This document shows, piece after piece, positions 9,758 to 20,849 of a stretch of 64,000 nt of DNA. Source of the stretch: Porphyra umbilicalis (lineage: Eukaryota; Rhodophyta; Bangiophyceae; Bangiales; Bangiaceae). The position numbers were made by a program, and so were the translations under genes. The stretch is from contig KV918789.1 in NCBI GenBank assembly GCA_002049455.2, positions 310,001 to 374,000 on the forward strand, read 5' to 3'. Position 1 is the stretch's first letter; each line of letters starts with the position of its first letter. The notes under the pieces were generated by a model. It had not been told where the DNA came from and did no database searches. It saw only the letters and a program-made list of their open reading frames with translations.

Positions 9758-11942
9758 CTACTCCCCCTCGTCACGACGACGCGAGTCTCGGCGGGAATCG
9801 CGGCTCGCGCCGACACTGGCCGCCGACTCCTGCGAGACACTACGCACACGCGTGTTGCGCGCCGAGTGCGGAGCCCCCGTCGACGGGCCCCCGCCCTCAT
9901 GGGTCCGACGACCAAGGATGCTCTGCGCGTTGAAACGCGCCGGTGTAGCCTCCTCCTCTGGCTGGCTAGCCTCGAGGTGCTGGGCGAATCGCCCGTAGTT
10001 GGCATCGCCGTCAACGGCGCGAGCCACGGCCTGTCCAATGATGGACAAAGCCGACTCGACACCCCGTCCATCCGCGCGCTCATCGGCGGTCCGCAGGCCC
10101 GCGATCTGCTCAACCCAGGCGTTAGCCACCGCCGACAAGGCTGCCCCACGAAGCGCGCGAGCGCGTACATCGCGCGCGCGCGCCGACCCAAACAAGGCAA
10201 CCGCCGCGGAGGAAGACGCGCGGGTCGGCCAAGCGGCATCCACCGCCCGGGGCGGAGACGGCGAGCGATTGCGCCGCGGCGAACGCGGGCGGTAGCGGCC
10301 CTCTCGGGCGTCGCCAACGGCGTGAGCCCAGTTCCGACGACCACGGCGCCACACCCCGGGGTGGCTCGAAGTGATTCGAGCCATCGGGAGTGGCGCGTTC
10401 GGGTCCAACGCCAAGTCGAAATCGACACAAGGGTGACGAAGGCAAAAGCCGTACTCCTTGGTCGGGTCGACCGTGACCCGCATTTGACGGGCTTCCCCGG
10501 AGTCGTGGTCGCGCCAGACAACGTCCTTAAAGACCTCCCGCCTGGAAAACGCCGTCACGGCTTGACGCATCTTGCCTTACAAGACGTACTTGGCTTCGTT
10601 GTCGGGCGCGTCCTTCAACTTGGTCGTATCCAACGCGTCGAAATGACGAAGCGTCCTATCGTCTAAGTGGACGAAGAGCTTGTCCTCCTGCAGGGTGTGA
10701 ACCCACGCAGCAACTAAGTTGCAGTAGTACTCGGAGTACACCTCCTGCCAGACTGAGCTGTAGGCGTTGCGCAACGCATCCGTCAGGTACGACACCACTA
10801 CGGGGGTTGCCACCCACAACCCCGTGTGAGGCTCCCATGCAGGGATAGACGTAAGCCAACGGGACAAGTCAAACGTCCGTGGCGCACGGAGAACCAGCCG
10901 CCCACGCGGTAGGAATCAACTCGCGACCGCGAAAGAAGCGCGTGTCGGCGGCCTGCCGGTGGTCGGATGGAAACATCGGCAACCGGAAGGGGTTCGGCAA
11001 CCTGGTGACACGCGGACTGCGATCGTCCTCGACGTTTTCGTTCTCCTCGTGCTTCACCAGCGCGAGCTGCTCGAGGTACGGCTCCAGGCCGGAGTCGTGC
11101 CCAAACGGGACCGAAAGGTCCTCGGCGAGAGCCCGCTCGAGGTAGACGGCCTTCCGCCAGTTGTGCAACAAGCGGCAAAACGAGTTGGCCGCTGCCTCGA
11201 TCGTCTCTGTTCCCTTCACAGGGAACAAAAGCGCATTGGAGTAAACCAAGCGGTGGAACGGGTGCAAAGGCACTTGGTAGCGCACGACTTCGTAGCAAAA
11301 GGACATCACCTCGTACACACGACGCTGGGGGCCCTGGATCTCAAAGTACGGGTCCCCATGGACCTCGGCCACGCGGTCGCCCGCGTGGCCCGGCAACCCG
11401 GCTTGCGCCATCACGTCAACGAAGTCGGGCAACGCCTCGTAATGCGCGTAGACACGAAGCGCGTGCGCACGAGCGCGGTTGCGCACGCACATGTCATACA
11501 GACGGTTGTCGGTGACCCGCGGGACCCCATCAACCACCTCCACGGGTTCCGCGTGTGCGTAGTACGAGCCGCCAGGCCGAAACTGGCGCAAGACCTCCGG
11601 GTCCGTGGAGCAATCCACTTCCGGATGGCCCCCCGCGGCGGCATGCGCCCCGTGGATGACCACCCCGCCATCGGCAACGCCGCCGTCCACCGCCATCGCG
11701 GCCGAATCCGCCATAGCGTTGGCCGTTCGGGGGTTTTTACCCTGGCTCTCGCCGCCGGGCTTGCCGCGCTTGCCGCCCTTGCCGCCGTCGCCGCCGGGAT
11801 TGCTGCGCTCGCTGCCGCGCTCGCCGCTGGGCTTGCCGCGCTTGCCGCCGTCACCGCCGTGCGCGCCGCCCCCCCCCACCCAGCGCAAACTCACACTCAC
11901 CGGGTCCGCAACCCCGCGGTTTGCCACCTCGCGGTGGCGCAC
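9758..11942 (-). CDS. Antisense coding block inside the fossil Ty3 element, function unknown
   Basis: A large block opposite to gag-pol lies between integrase and the 3' LTR. The N-terminal part is Gly/Lys/Ser-rich. The centre has ordinary globular composition (for example FEIQGPQRRVYEVMSFCYEV and YVHPFHRLVYSNALLF-type segments), and the C-terminal part is Arg/Ser-rich (RPRSPRRNRSPSPPRA). Extra antisense genes at this position are known in some plant Ty3 elements, but I recognise no family here. The block is treated as part of the fossil, and its frame looks interrupted. Confidence 0.5.
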
Positions 11943-12646
11943 CCCTACTCAACCTTGCCGTTAGGCCGCGACCTGTGCGTGAGCACGAAGTCACGGGATG
12001 GCCCCAAGCCGACACAACGCGTACCCGCGCCCTGGCTTCCGCCTCGGCGCCAAGGTAGTCAAAACCCTGACGAGGTCGGCGCCTTCCGTCAACGACGATG
12101 ACCACCCAGCAAGTGCGGCACCGCGCGCATGACTCGGTGGTGACCGGTCTTGAGGTGCGGACCCCACCTTGACTCTCGATAACACGGACCCGCGTCCCGG
12201 CTTTCGCTGTGTCGTAGGGGTAGTCAAAACCCCGACGAAGGAGGCGCCACTCGGCGCCGACGACGGTCGCCGCAACACGTGCTGCACGACGCACCCGCAC
12301 ATCAACGGGTCTTAACCCCGACGCTCGTCGTCCAGCAACCGGCCGCATGGCCCCCACTCTCACGCCGACGCCGACCCGCCTGCGCGGGCGCGCGTACGCG
12401 CAAGCGCCGATCGGACCCGCAGCGCCAGCGGCCCGCCACCCACGCCCACGCGTGCGTGGCCGGACGGTCGCGACCGACGACGGCGAACCGCCACCTTCCC
12501 CCAACCGGGACTGGGCGGTGCGCCCCCACGTCTCCCGCCGCCTGGGCGATTGCGCCCGCGCGGGCCCGTAAAAGGCCGCGATCGCCCAATCGGGTTTCAC
12601 CATCCTCGGATCTCACCGGGACGGTTCGAATCTCGCGTTGGAGGTA

Positions 12647-13042
12647 CGTATCATATCTCTGCTCCCAATTGGCAATTGGCCAGGAGTAGCCCCCTTGACT
12701 GACTAAAGCCCATGTACTGTGCGAATTGGCCTGTGGCACGCCCTTTGGGGGGGTACTTCCGCATTGTTCATTTTTTATTGTTTGTTTGCTTGCCTGTCTT
12801 ATCTGTCTGCCGGCACTCACTACGATCGCTTGTGATCGGACGGTCGATCGACCGGTGCCTTTGTTTGTATTAAATCACCGTGGGTCCGGGGTCGCCGTCG
12901 TGGGCGCCACCCGGTTCCCCATCGGATGCCCGTCAACAAAAGGTCCTTCTTCCTCGCCGCGACGGCGATAGAACTCGTTTTATTGCTTGGCTACGGTCGG
13001 TCTCAGTACACTGGTAACTGAACTAACGTTATTAATACCACA
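12647..13042 (+). repeat. 3' LTR of the Ty3 element
   Basis: This 396-bp LTR aligns with 2070-2465 and ends ATACCACA. It is followed at once by the GAGAC duplication. I see no strong polypurine tract before it. Confidence 0.9.
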
Positions 13043-13047
13043 GAGAC

Positions 13048-13741
13048 TTGCACCTGGCACGAGGCCAGTCTTGCGGGACCCGACATGCGCGATGATGATC
13101 CGTGCTCCCTTTCCAGATGGCACGTTTAGGAGAGCGTGTGACGACTTGTCCGTCCAAATCCGCCCCGGCGTCATGTTCTTGTTCGCCCAGGTCTCGTCGG
13201 TGTAGAAGATAGTGCGCTCGTCTGCACGATACTCCCGCATCTTCTTGATGAAGTTCTCGCGTTGCTTGACCATAGACCGCTTCTCGCGAGCCACATCATA
13301 GTGGTTGGGGCCCCGTGTACAGTTGAACCCAAGGTCCGTCATTGCTCTGTGAAGCGTTGATCGAGACCACTTGTAGTCGGAGAGGTCGTCGCCCTCACCT
13401 GCCCCTTCCTCCAATAGTGCGAGGGTGCTGTCTAATGTGGGAACAGTCTTTTCTGCGTACTGGTTGTACACGGTCTTGCGCACGCGCGAAAGCTCAGAGG
13501 CAGGAACGCGACGCTTGCTCACACGACGCTCCCGCTTCCCCGACAAGGGTCAAGTATCGGGATACTCCCCGTTCATGATACGGATAACCGTGCTGCGGCT
13601 CAGCCGAGTCCCCGCCGCCGTGCGGTCGACGGGCTGTTCCAGCATCTCTGCGGCATGGTTATCACGTTCTGAGGTGGAAAAGGCACGGAGCCTGCCAACA
13701 AGAAGCACAACCTCCCATGTGATGCGGCGCACCGCGCGCAC
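13048..13741 (-). pseudogene. Tc1/mariner transposase, N-terminal half
   Basis: An HTH-like region (AAEMLEQPVDR, then RLSRSTVIRIMNG) is followed by a second DNA-binding segment (WSRSTLHRAMTDLGFNC). The first catalytic Asp is in FYTDETWANKN, and the protein continues to GLVPGASL at the Ty3 junction. The far half (1360-2069) resumes as VFKGKKRAGDYH, the expected DDE_3 continuation, so one gene was split. A TGA at 13550-13552 also interrupts this half. No ATG is evident at the upstream limit, so the start is uncertain. Confidence 0.85.
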
Positions 13742-15569
13742 GCGCGTGCGCGGCTTCCGCGCGACCGCACGAGTGGTCGGCGTTGCGACTCACTGCGCAA
13801 GGCAACACCCAGAGCACTCAGGCGCGAGCACATGGGGGGTCGGGGGTGCAGGGGGGCGTGGAGGGGAAGGGCGTTCGGAGAAAGTGCGGGGCGAAGGGGC
13901 GCGCGGGGAACCAGAAGGGCACGACACAGGCGGGGGCGGCCGTGGCGCGAGGCGCAGCGCACGGGCTCAGTCGGCCACAGCAGCCCGCAGTGTGCAAGGC
14001 TGGGGCAAAAAAAGTGCGCGCGCGCGAAGCGCCTGATTGCCCAGGCTCGCCGACTTCGGATCAAAAACGCGCACTCGGCGGATCAAGAAATATTCAAAGT
14101 AGCCCCACAGTTCGGATGGATGAGTTTTAATCGTTGCAAGATTTTTGCGCTTCTTCGCTACGACCGTCTTGGCAGGCCTCTGCAGACCTTTATGTCAGCT
14201 GGAATACCGGGACCACTGGCCAGTATGACTCGACAGGATATGGGGACATCGGCTGGAGGCCAAATTCCTTGTTGGTGTCTTTTCTTGTCGGGTAGGGACG
14301 GCAAAAAGCCCCCAGTGACAGTTTTGGGCTGTGTTCAGGCACTACGATGAGACGCTTCGCGCATGCCTATGCGTCCCATTTTCTGGAACAAGGATGTCGA
14401 GTGGGTCTCTATAGCGCACGAGAAATCCTCTTGCTAAAAGCTGTTGATGCGGCCGAGCTATAGCGAGACAAAAATATTCCTGTTCTCAGGGGTCTAATAG
14501 AATGGGATAGACTTTAGGCTCGTGAAGTTGAAGACGGCTCCACAGCTACGTCGGGCACCCCAAATCGAAGAGAAAATTTCCGAATCTATTGCTAACCTCC
14601 AAAAAATGGCGGTTGCAGAGAGATGGCCGGCAGACCCGACGACGCAGCATAGAAATGAAGTTGGATTGGCTGTTCGACAAGCTACGATCGTACTACTGGC
14701 TGAGAGTTGCCGCCAGTATCGTGCAAGCCAATCAACGTGTCTTTCAGGGGTCACGCAGAGCCATTGCAACCCACAATGAGATTTCCTGAATTTTTTGGGC
14801 CGCTTGCTTGGGCCTGAAAAGGGCATGAAGAGGGTTCTGGGCCAGACCAGTGATTTGTCATGAGATCAAAACATTTCTCCAGATTTCTTGAGATCCTGAT
14901 GTGCGTTCCCAGCGCCCAGAGCTGCATGAGGAGACTGTTTAAGGAACTTACATGATTCCTAGCGTTTCGATTGGTCCACGTACGCTGTTGAATGATTGCA
15001 ACCACTCTGCAACCGCCATTTTTTGGAGGTCAGCAATAGTTGATTGGAATAGCAGAAGTACACACAGATTCAGCGGGCAGGAAATGGGGGGTGAGGACCT
15101 TGTCCCCCATTCTCTGCACGATTTGGGGAGTGGGAGCTCTCCTCCCCATCTTGTTCAGCTCTCTCATTGGCTGGCGCTGCTTTGGCCGCCGTTCGAAATG
15201 CTTGTGACGTGGCATCCGGCTTTCTTGAAACGTCCAAGACAAACAATGCACTTTGCGTCGCGGGAGAGCCTTCGAGCGATCACCGTTTGCAACGGTATCG
15301 CGACTGCTATGGACCGTCGCGTCGAGCACGCGATTGCAGGTGACGGAGCCTCCACCCCAAGATGCGACCGTTTCGGGGCTCCAGCGGGGGGCATTGAAAC
15401 GGTCTGCCGGAGGGGTGCGCCAAAGGAAATCTGCTCTGTCCATGCGGTGTGTTCTCAGTGGGGTGCTGAGGAGACCCGAATGAGGAGGCGCAGGCAGCGT
15501 TGCGCACTCGCGTCGTCGTCGACGACGACCGTCCGCCGCCACCGTCGTGGCGACCGTCTTCTTCGCGAG
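13742..15569. other. Mariner right end and Harbinger 5' region; inverted repeat, no gene
   Basis: The candidate mariner end lies at 14096-14116. Between 14586-14620 and 15005-15039 is a 35-bp inverted repeat with one mismatch, containing CCAAAAAATGGCGGTTGCAG. No target duplication flanks the pair, so I read it as a structural or regulatory hairpin of the Harbinger element, not a separate insertion. An open frame leads into the transposase from 14952, but its composition is not convincing before 15570. Confidence 0.5.
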
Positions 15570-17372
15570 ATGGATGATCCTCTAGACATGTCTGTGGACG
15601 CGATGCTGGAGGATACCCAGGACCTGCATATTGCTTCGGCGGTTGCGGCGCACTTGCAGGCGTTGCGTCATTCGCGGAAGCGCGCGCGTGGGTCTCGGGT
15701 GCCCCGACGGCCGCGTTATGTTGGATCTGTACCGGGCCGCCGGCCGAATAAGCGGCGTCACTTTTGCTCAGGCTTGCGCGCAATTCTGAGAGATTATTAT
15801 GGTCTGAACGGGGAGCCGCCTGCGTATGATGAGGGGGACTTTGAGCGCCGCTTCCGCGTGCCGCGCGGCGTGTTTCTTCGCGTCTATAACGCCGTGAAGG
15901 ACCGACCGTTTTTTTCGCAGCGCATTGATGCCACCGGGATGCTCCAGGCTCACCCCTTGCAAAAGGTGGTAGCGGCGTTTCGAGTCATTGCGTATTGAGA
16001 GGCACCGGACAGGACGGATAAATATGTGCGACTGTCAGCTTCAACCATTGCTATGTCGGTGCGAGATTTGATCCAGTTTATTGTGAATGAGTTTGGACCC
16101 TCATATTTGCGTTCCCCCACCCCTGAAGAACGGCAGCGCATTTTGACGCGCAATGCTGAGTGCGGGATGCCCGGTTGCATTGGCTCTCTCGACTGCAGCC
16201 ACTGGGAGTGGAGCAACTGCCCAAAGGCGAATGCTGGCATGTACCAGAATCTCCACGGGAAGCGTTACGTGGTGATGAAGACCGTTCGTGATGAGCACCT
16301 ATGGATTTGGCACTTATTTGTGGGGTGTCCTGGATCTCATAACGACCTGAACGTTTTGCATGTTTCCCCCCTCCATTTATTTGTCACGAACGGGGAATGG
16401 CCGCCCCGTACCTTTTCTTTCACTGCTAACGGCACGACCCGCACGCTCCTGTATTATCTTGTGGATCGTATTTATCCTAGGTTTGCTTTTTTCGTTTCTC
16501 CGTTCCCCGACCCCGCGACAGAAGTCGAGGTTACATTGAACCGCGTTCAGGAATCACTTCGAGAAGATGTGGAACGCCTGTATGCGGTGCTGACGGCTCG
16601 CTTCCTCGTCGCTCTCCATCCTGCCAGGTACGCGTCCGTAGCGCAGATGGTCACCGTCACCAAGGCGGTGGCCATCCTTCACAACATGGTTACGGAACAG
16701 CGACGAGACGGGTACGTGTCCCGCACCCGGATGGCCGCCGGCGGTCACACGTCCGGCGGCGGCAGCTTGGCCGGTGGGGGACAGGGTGGTGCGGGAGCGG
16801 CAGGTGGCGGATTGGCTGCTGCCGCCGCCGGCGCTGGCGAGGCGGCCGTCGGCGGTGGTGTTGGCGCACTTCCCGCTGCCGCCGCCGGCGGTCAGGCGGC
16901 CGACGGCGGCGGCTTGGCGGGACACATACAGGGTGATGGAGGAGGTGGGGCGTTGGGATCTGCTGCCTCCGCCGCCGCCAGCGGTCAGGCGGCCGGCAGC
17001 GGCGGCTCGGCGGGACCGGGACTTGGTGGTTGGCGAGCGGGGGGGGGGGCCGGTGCCGCCGCCGGCGGACCGGCGGCCTGCGGCGGCGGCTTGGCCGGAC
17101 GGGTACAGGGTGGTGCGGAAGCTGGGGCGGGGGCACCTGCTGCTGCCGCCCCCGCCGTCGGACAAGCACCCGGCGGCGGCGGCTCGGCGGGACCGGGACT
17201 TGGTGGTGGGGGGGCGTCAAGTGGCGGATTGGCTGCTGCCGCCGCCGGCGCTGGCGAGGCGGCCGGCAGCGGTGGTGCTGGCGCAATTTCTGCTGCCGCC
17301 GCCGGCGGTCAGGCGGCGCGCGGTGGCGGCTTGGCGGGACAGGGACAGGGTGGTGGAGGAGGTAGGGAGTGA
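15570..17372 (+). pseudogene. PIF/Harbinger DDE transposase with a long Gly/Ala tail
   Basis: The frame opens MDDPLDMSVDAMLED. An N-terminal helical region (FERRFRVPRGVFLRVYNAV) leads to the DDE core: first Asp in IGSLDCSHWEW, second Asp in GSHNDLNVLHV, Glu in QESLREDVERLYAVL. This is a textbook Harbinger layout. A TGA at 15996-15998 stands where the family would have a residue between VIAY and EAPDRTDKY, so this copy is one nonsense codon from open. After about residue 390 the frame runs on through some 215 residues of Gly/Ala-rich repeats, which is unusual for the family. The family cuts and pastes the element together with a SANT/Myb-like partner. Confidence 0.88.
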
Positions 17373-17870
17373 GGATCTGCTGCTGCCGCCGCCGCCGGCG
17401 GACAAGCACCCGGCGGCGGTGGCTTGGCGGGACCGGGACTTGGTGGTGGGGGGGCGGCAGGTGGCGGATTGGCCGCTGCCGCCGCCGGCGGTCCGGCGGG
17501 CGGCGGCGGCGGCTTGGCGGGACCGGGACATGGTGGTGGGGGATCTGGGGCGGGGGCATCTGCTGCCGCCGCCACCGTCGGCGGTCAGGCAGCCGGCGGC
17601 TGCGGCTTGGCGGGACCGGGGCTCGGTCGTACGGGGGCGGCCGGTGTCGGATTAGCTGCTGCCGCCACCGGTGCTGGCGAGGCGGCCAGTGGCGGCGGTG
17701 TTGGCGCTTTTCTTGCTGCCGCCGCCGGCGGTCAGGCGGCCGATGGCGGCCGCTCCGCAGGACCAGCATCAGGTGGGGGGGGGCGGGCGGTGGTGGATCT
17801 GCTGCCGCCGCCGCCGCCAGGGGTCAGGCGGCCGGCAGCGGCGGCTCGGGGCGTCTTGGGCACCGCGTTG
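16735..17870 (+). repeat. GC-rich tandem array encoding the Gly/Ala tail
   Basis: About 1.1 kb of degenerate tandem units is built from words such as GCTGCCGCCGCCGGCG and GGCGGCTTGGCGGGAC. The array starts within the transposase frame and extends past its stop. It gives long open frames on several frames of both strands, which are repeat artefacts. Confidence 0.75.
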
Positions 17871-18149
17871 GTGCGGCGGCTGCTGGGGATCGTTGGATTT
17901 TCGGGGCCGCCGGTGACAGTGGAGTTGGCGGCGGCGGCGGATCTGGTGCTAGCGGCGGTGGTTCCGTCGGTAGCGATGGCCACGACGCTGGGGAGGGCTT
18001 GTGGGCGCGGGTGCGCCCCCCCCCCCCCGTCATTGCGCCTGTCGCCCGGCTGCCCGCGGGCACTTTTCGGCATTCTCTGGGCGCGTGGGCGGGTACACGG
18101 AGTGAGGAGGAGCACACCAAGCTGAGACATGACCTGGCAGAGGATGTTT

Positions 18150-18657
18150 GGGCGGACAGAGCCACGCTTCTTGAGCCATACTTGCAACCGGGGCAGCACA
18201 AAAGGTATTTCTTTTCCCCCCCGCGGGTTTTTTTTTCCTTCCACTTATCTGTCCTCTGGCCTTTGTATTGACTCCTTCCTCGCAAATGCCACGGAGGCCT
18301 TGCTCGCAAACGATACAGAGGCGGGACCCGCCAAGAGCCGCCGTAGCGGCCGTATGAAAGATGCCAAAGTAATGCCACTCTTGCGCGCAAAGACGAAAGA
18401 AGTTGGGCGGACAGAGCCACGCTTCTTGAGCCATACTTGTAACCGGGGCAGCACAACAGTTTTTTTTTTTTCCCCCGAGGGTTTTTTTTTCCATCGACTT
18501 ATCTGTCTTCTGGCCTTTGTATTGACTCCTTCCCCGCAAATGCCACGGAGGCCTTGCTCGCAAACGACACAGAGGCGGGACCCTCCAAGGGCCGCCGTAG
18601 CGGCCGTATAAAAGATGCCAAAGTAATGCCACTCTTGCGCGCAAAGAGGAAAGAAAC
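18150..18657 (+). repeat. Two 265-bp tandem direct repeats
   Basis: The unit starts GGGCGGACAGAGCCACGC and occurs at 18150 and again at 18415, highly similar. Each unit contains one copy of the T-tract/CCC-GGG hairpin motif. The pair fills the gap between the convergent transposase and partner gene. Confidence 0.85.
18201..18238 (+). terminator. T-tract / CCC-GGG motif, copy 1
   Basis: The pattern is AAAGG, T-rich run, CCC, short loop, GGG, T-run. It recurs at 18459-18492, inverted at 18662-18698, and at 42519-42560. The last two lie 30-65 nt past the stop codons of the two SANT-like genes, which suggests a 3'-end or transcription-stop signal. Confidence 0.45.
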
Positions 18658-18661
18658 AGGA

Positions 18662-18698
18662 GAAAAAAAACCTGCCCAACGGGGAAAAAAAAACCTTT
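18662..18698 (-). terminator. T-tract / CCC-GGG motif downstream of the SANT-like partner gene
   Basis: Read on the minus strand this is AAAGG, nine Ts, CCCC-GTT-GGG, then a further T-run. It begins 31 nt after the stop codon at 18729. Confidence 0.5.
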
Positions 18699-19599
18699 GA
18701 GGTCACTGCCCGATGCACACTCGACACACTATTGGTACTCAGCGTTGGTCTCGTCATCACTAGAGTCATCCCCCTCAGCTTCATCCATGTCCTCGACATG
18801 GCCCGCGCCACAGTCGCGCGTGTTAAAGACAGGCACCGCATAAACGCCGTCGTTCTCGCCGTCCAGCGTCTTCGACGCGGCGGCAAGAGCCGCCGCCGCC
18901 TTGGCCTGCTTGGTCACCAGCGACCGCCGGCCACGGCTCGCTGCACCGGAGCCATCCGCCGAGGCCGGCGGTGCAGATGTACTCGCCACCGCCTCCGTGA
19001 CCGCTCGTGCCGGCGTCTCAGGTCCTGTGATGCTCGCCGCCGGCGGAGATGCCTGCACCAGTGCCGCGCCAACCGCCGGTGCCTGCGCCGGCGCCGGCGC
19101 CGGCGGCGTACGCGGTGTCGAGGTTGATGTGAGGGCGGGTGTAGAGGGCGTCGCCCCAATCTCCGCCGGCACATCTGCGCCAGTCGCGAGCGTGGAGGCG
19201 GCGGCCGTCCCCGCCAGAGAAGACGAAGTACCCGGCGGGGACACGTCAAACCCGGCCGCCGCCATCAGCTTGCGGGCATGAGCGCGACGGAAAGCGACGG
19301 CTTCAGGAGTGTCCCGCATCTCAGCACTGTTGAAAAATGCCACGGTTGTACACTCAGACGTTGCTCGGGCCAACGCAGACCACGCGTCCGAACTTGCCTT
19401 CAGCATACGCGACGCCTGCATGCCCTCCGCCTTGTCACGCTTGGAGGCCTTTGAACCACGCGGGCGGGACTGGTAACCGCCATCACCTGCTTGCTCCGCG
19501 TCTTCGTCAGAGTCGGTTGTCAAGCGGCCGCCGGGAGAGCCGCCGGATGATCCGGCACCGGCGGCGCCGCCGTCGGCTGCGGCGGCCCCAGCGGCCCCG

Positions 19600-19644
19600 C
19601 TAAACCTGTCGACGTGTCGCAGCACCCGCCAGCACGGGACTCAC
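19600..19644 (-). other. Candidate 45-nt intron in the SANT-like gene
   Basis: On the minus strand it opens GTGAGT and ends TTTAG. The flanking exons join in phase to read HCP-GAAG. The other copy has a 45-nt segment with the same borders, length and phase at 41624-41668. An alternative is stop-codon readthrough, because CWRVLR is encoded inside both. Confidence 0.5.
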
Positions 19645-20189
19645 GGGCAGTGCACTTGCTTGGCCTTGCGCTTGGTTTTCTTGCCCTTGGCCATGTCCAC
19701 CGCGCGGTCCTTGCGCATCGCCTCTTACACATTGCGGCCGCAGAAGCGCGCCATCGCCGCGCTTATCATGTCCTCCTCACTTGGGCTCCCCGTCAGCTCC
19801 ATACGCTTGACCGCCAGGTAGTGCGAGTCAAACGCGTTGACACCTTTGCTAATCTTGTCCCACTGCTTCTGCACCCCCCCCACTTCTGGCTCAGTGCGCC
19901 GGCGGACTCCTGGGCGTCCCGCCAGCAACCCCTTCCATGCCGCAACCACCGCAGTCCAAAAAGTCGGGCCACTCTGTTCCGCCCCCTTAACAGGGTCCTG
20001 CGAAGTGGTCGGGTAGGCTTTGCACAGCGCAGCACGCTTTTTGTTGTTTCAGCCTGGACCGGTCCCCATCGCGGGGGCCGCGTACTTCAGCGCAGCGACG
20101 TCCCAGCCAACGTCGTCAACGTCGACTACTTCTCCATCGGCGAGGTCGCGTCCGGCGCTGCCGCCGGCTTGTCCTGTTCCTCCGGCGTC

Positions 20190-20420
20190 ATGTCGTGGTC
20201 CACCGGCAGGCCGTGCCCCACCGGCTGGTCGTGGCCCGCCGGCTGGTCGTGGCCCGCCGGCTTGCCGTGCTCCGCCGGCGTGTCCTGGCCCGCCGGGAGG
20301 TGCTCGCCCGCCAGCTTTCCCTGGCCCGCCGGCAGGTCGGGGCCCGCCGGCTGGTCGTGGCCCGCCGGCTTGTCGTGGCCCGCCGGCTTGTCGTGGCCCG
20401 CCGACCTGTCGTGGCCTGCC
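20190..20420 (-). repeat. 18-bp minisatellite (PAGHDK/Q repeats)
   Basis: About a dozen units of an 18-bp word containing GTGGCCCGCCGGCTTGTC. On the minus strand one frame gives PAGHDQ/PAGHDK repeats, and the SANT-gene frame gives Gly/Arg/Gln-rich repeats. Confidence 0.75.
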
Positions 20421-20849
20421 GCCAGCGTTTTCGCGGACGCCTCCCCCGGAGCCCTTGGACTCAGCGTTGGGACGGGCGGGGAGTGTACGGTGGCTGCCGG
20501 CGGCCTGCATTCGGCGAGTGAAGGCTGTGCACCGCCAGCTTTTGGTTGATCTGCAGCCGGCGGTGCCGACTCCCCGCCGCTTTCAGGCAGCACGTTGGCC
20601 GGCGGCGGCGCCCGCGAGCCACCAGCTTCATGGCGGATGGCCCCCGAATGTGTAGAGTTGCAACTGGCTTGTGGCAACACAAAACTATCCGGTGGAGGCA
20701 AAGCCGCCCGTCCCTTGACTCCACGCGATTGGCCGCCACGTTGAGGCTGCACAACGGCGGGCGGCGGCGCGAACCTGCCGCCGGCGAGCGGCAGAGAGCC
20801 GCGAGCCGGCGGCGCGCCGACGACTTACGGCGGGGAGCGACCTTGGTCT

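Larger units (their letters stand above)
2070..13042 (+). mobile_element. Fossil Ty3/chromovirus LTR retroelement (10,973 bp)
   Basis: Two 396-bp LTRs bound gag, protease, reverse transcriptase, RNase H, integrase and a chromodomain, in that order on the + strand. A large antisense coding block lies between integrase and the 3' LTR. By eye the LTRs differ at about 25-30 of 396 positions, roughly 7 %, so the insertion is not recent. The element looks broken, with several interruptions in its coding region plus a secondary hAT-like insertion at 5295-6093. It sits inside a mariner transposase gene with a GAGAC duplication. Confidence 0.92.
1132..14116 (-). mobile_element. Tc1/mariner-superfamily element, invaded by a Ty3 retroelement
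   Basis: The transposase halves at 1360-2069 and 13048-13741 define the element. Candidate inverted ends share GGGGCTACTTT and a loosely matching ATCCNAACT just outside it. Taking out the 10,973-bp Ty3 element leaves about 2.0 kb, a normal size for an autonomous Tc1/mariner. I could not see a clean TA target duplication, so the exact ends are uncertain by some tens of bases. Confidence 0.6.
18729..20510 (-). pseudogene. Harbinger partner gene: SANT/Myb-like protein, degraded copy
   Basis: This gene is convergent with the transposase. It has a Pro/Gly/His-rich N-terminal region (18-bp repeat), a SANT-like helical domain (NNKKRAALCKAY, then VGGVQKQWDKISKG and SHYLAVKRMELTG), a basic stretch (KGKKTKRKAK), and a C-terminal part shared with the copy at 41205 (GYQSRPRGSKASKR, TVAFFNSAEMRDTPEAVAFR). 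A candidate 45-nt intron spans 19600-19644. Two nonsense codons are present: TGA at 20049-20051, where the other copy has the first SANT Trp, and TAA at 19725-19727. The protein probably bound element ends with the transposase. It ends in an acidic tail (DDSSDDETNAEYQ). Confidence 0.75.

Noticed and set aside
12600-12646. Polypurine tract before the 3' LTR
   Set aside because: Only a short GGAGG-like run is present; not enough to call.
14586-15039. Independent MITE
   Set aside because: Inverted ends are clear but no 2-, 3-, 8- or 9-bp duplication flanks them.
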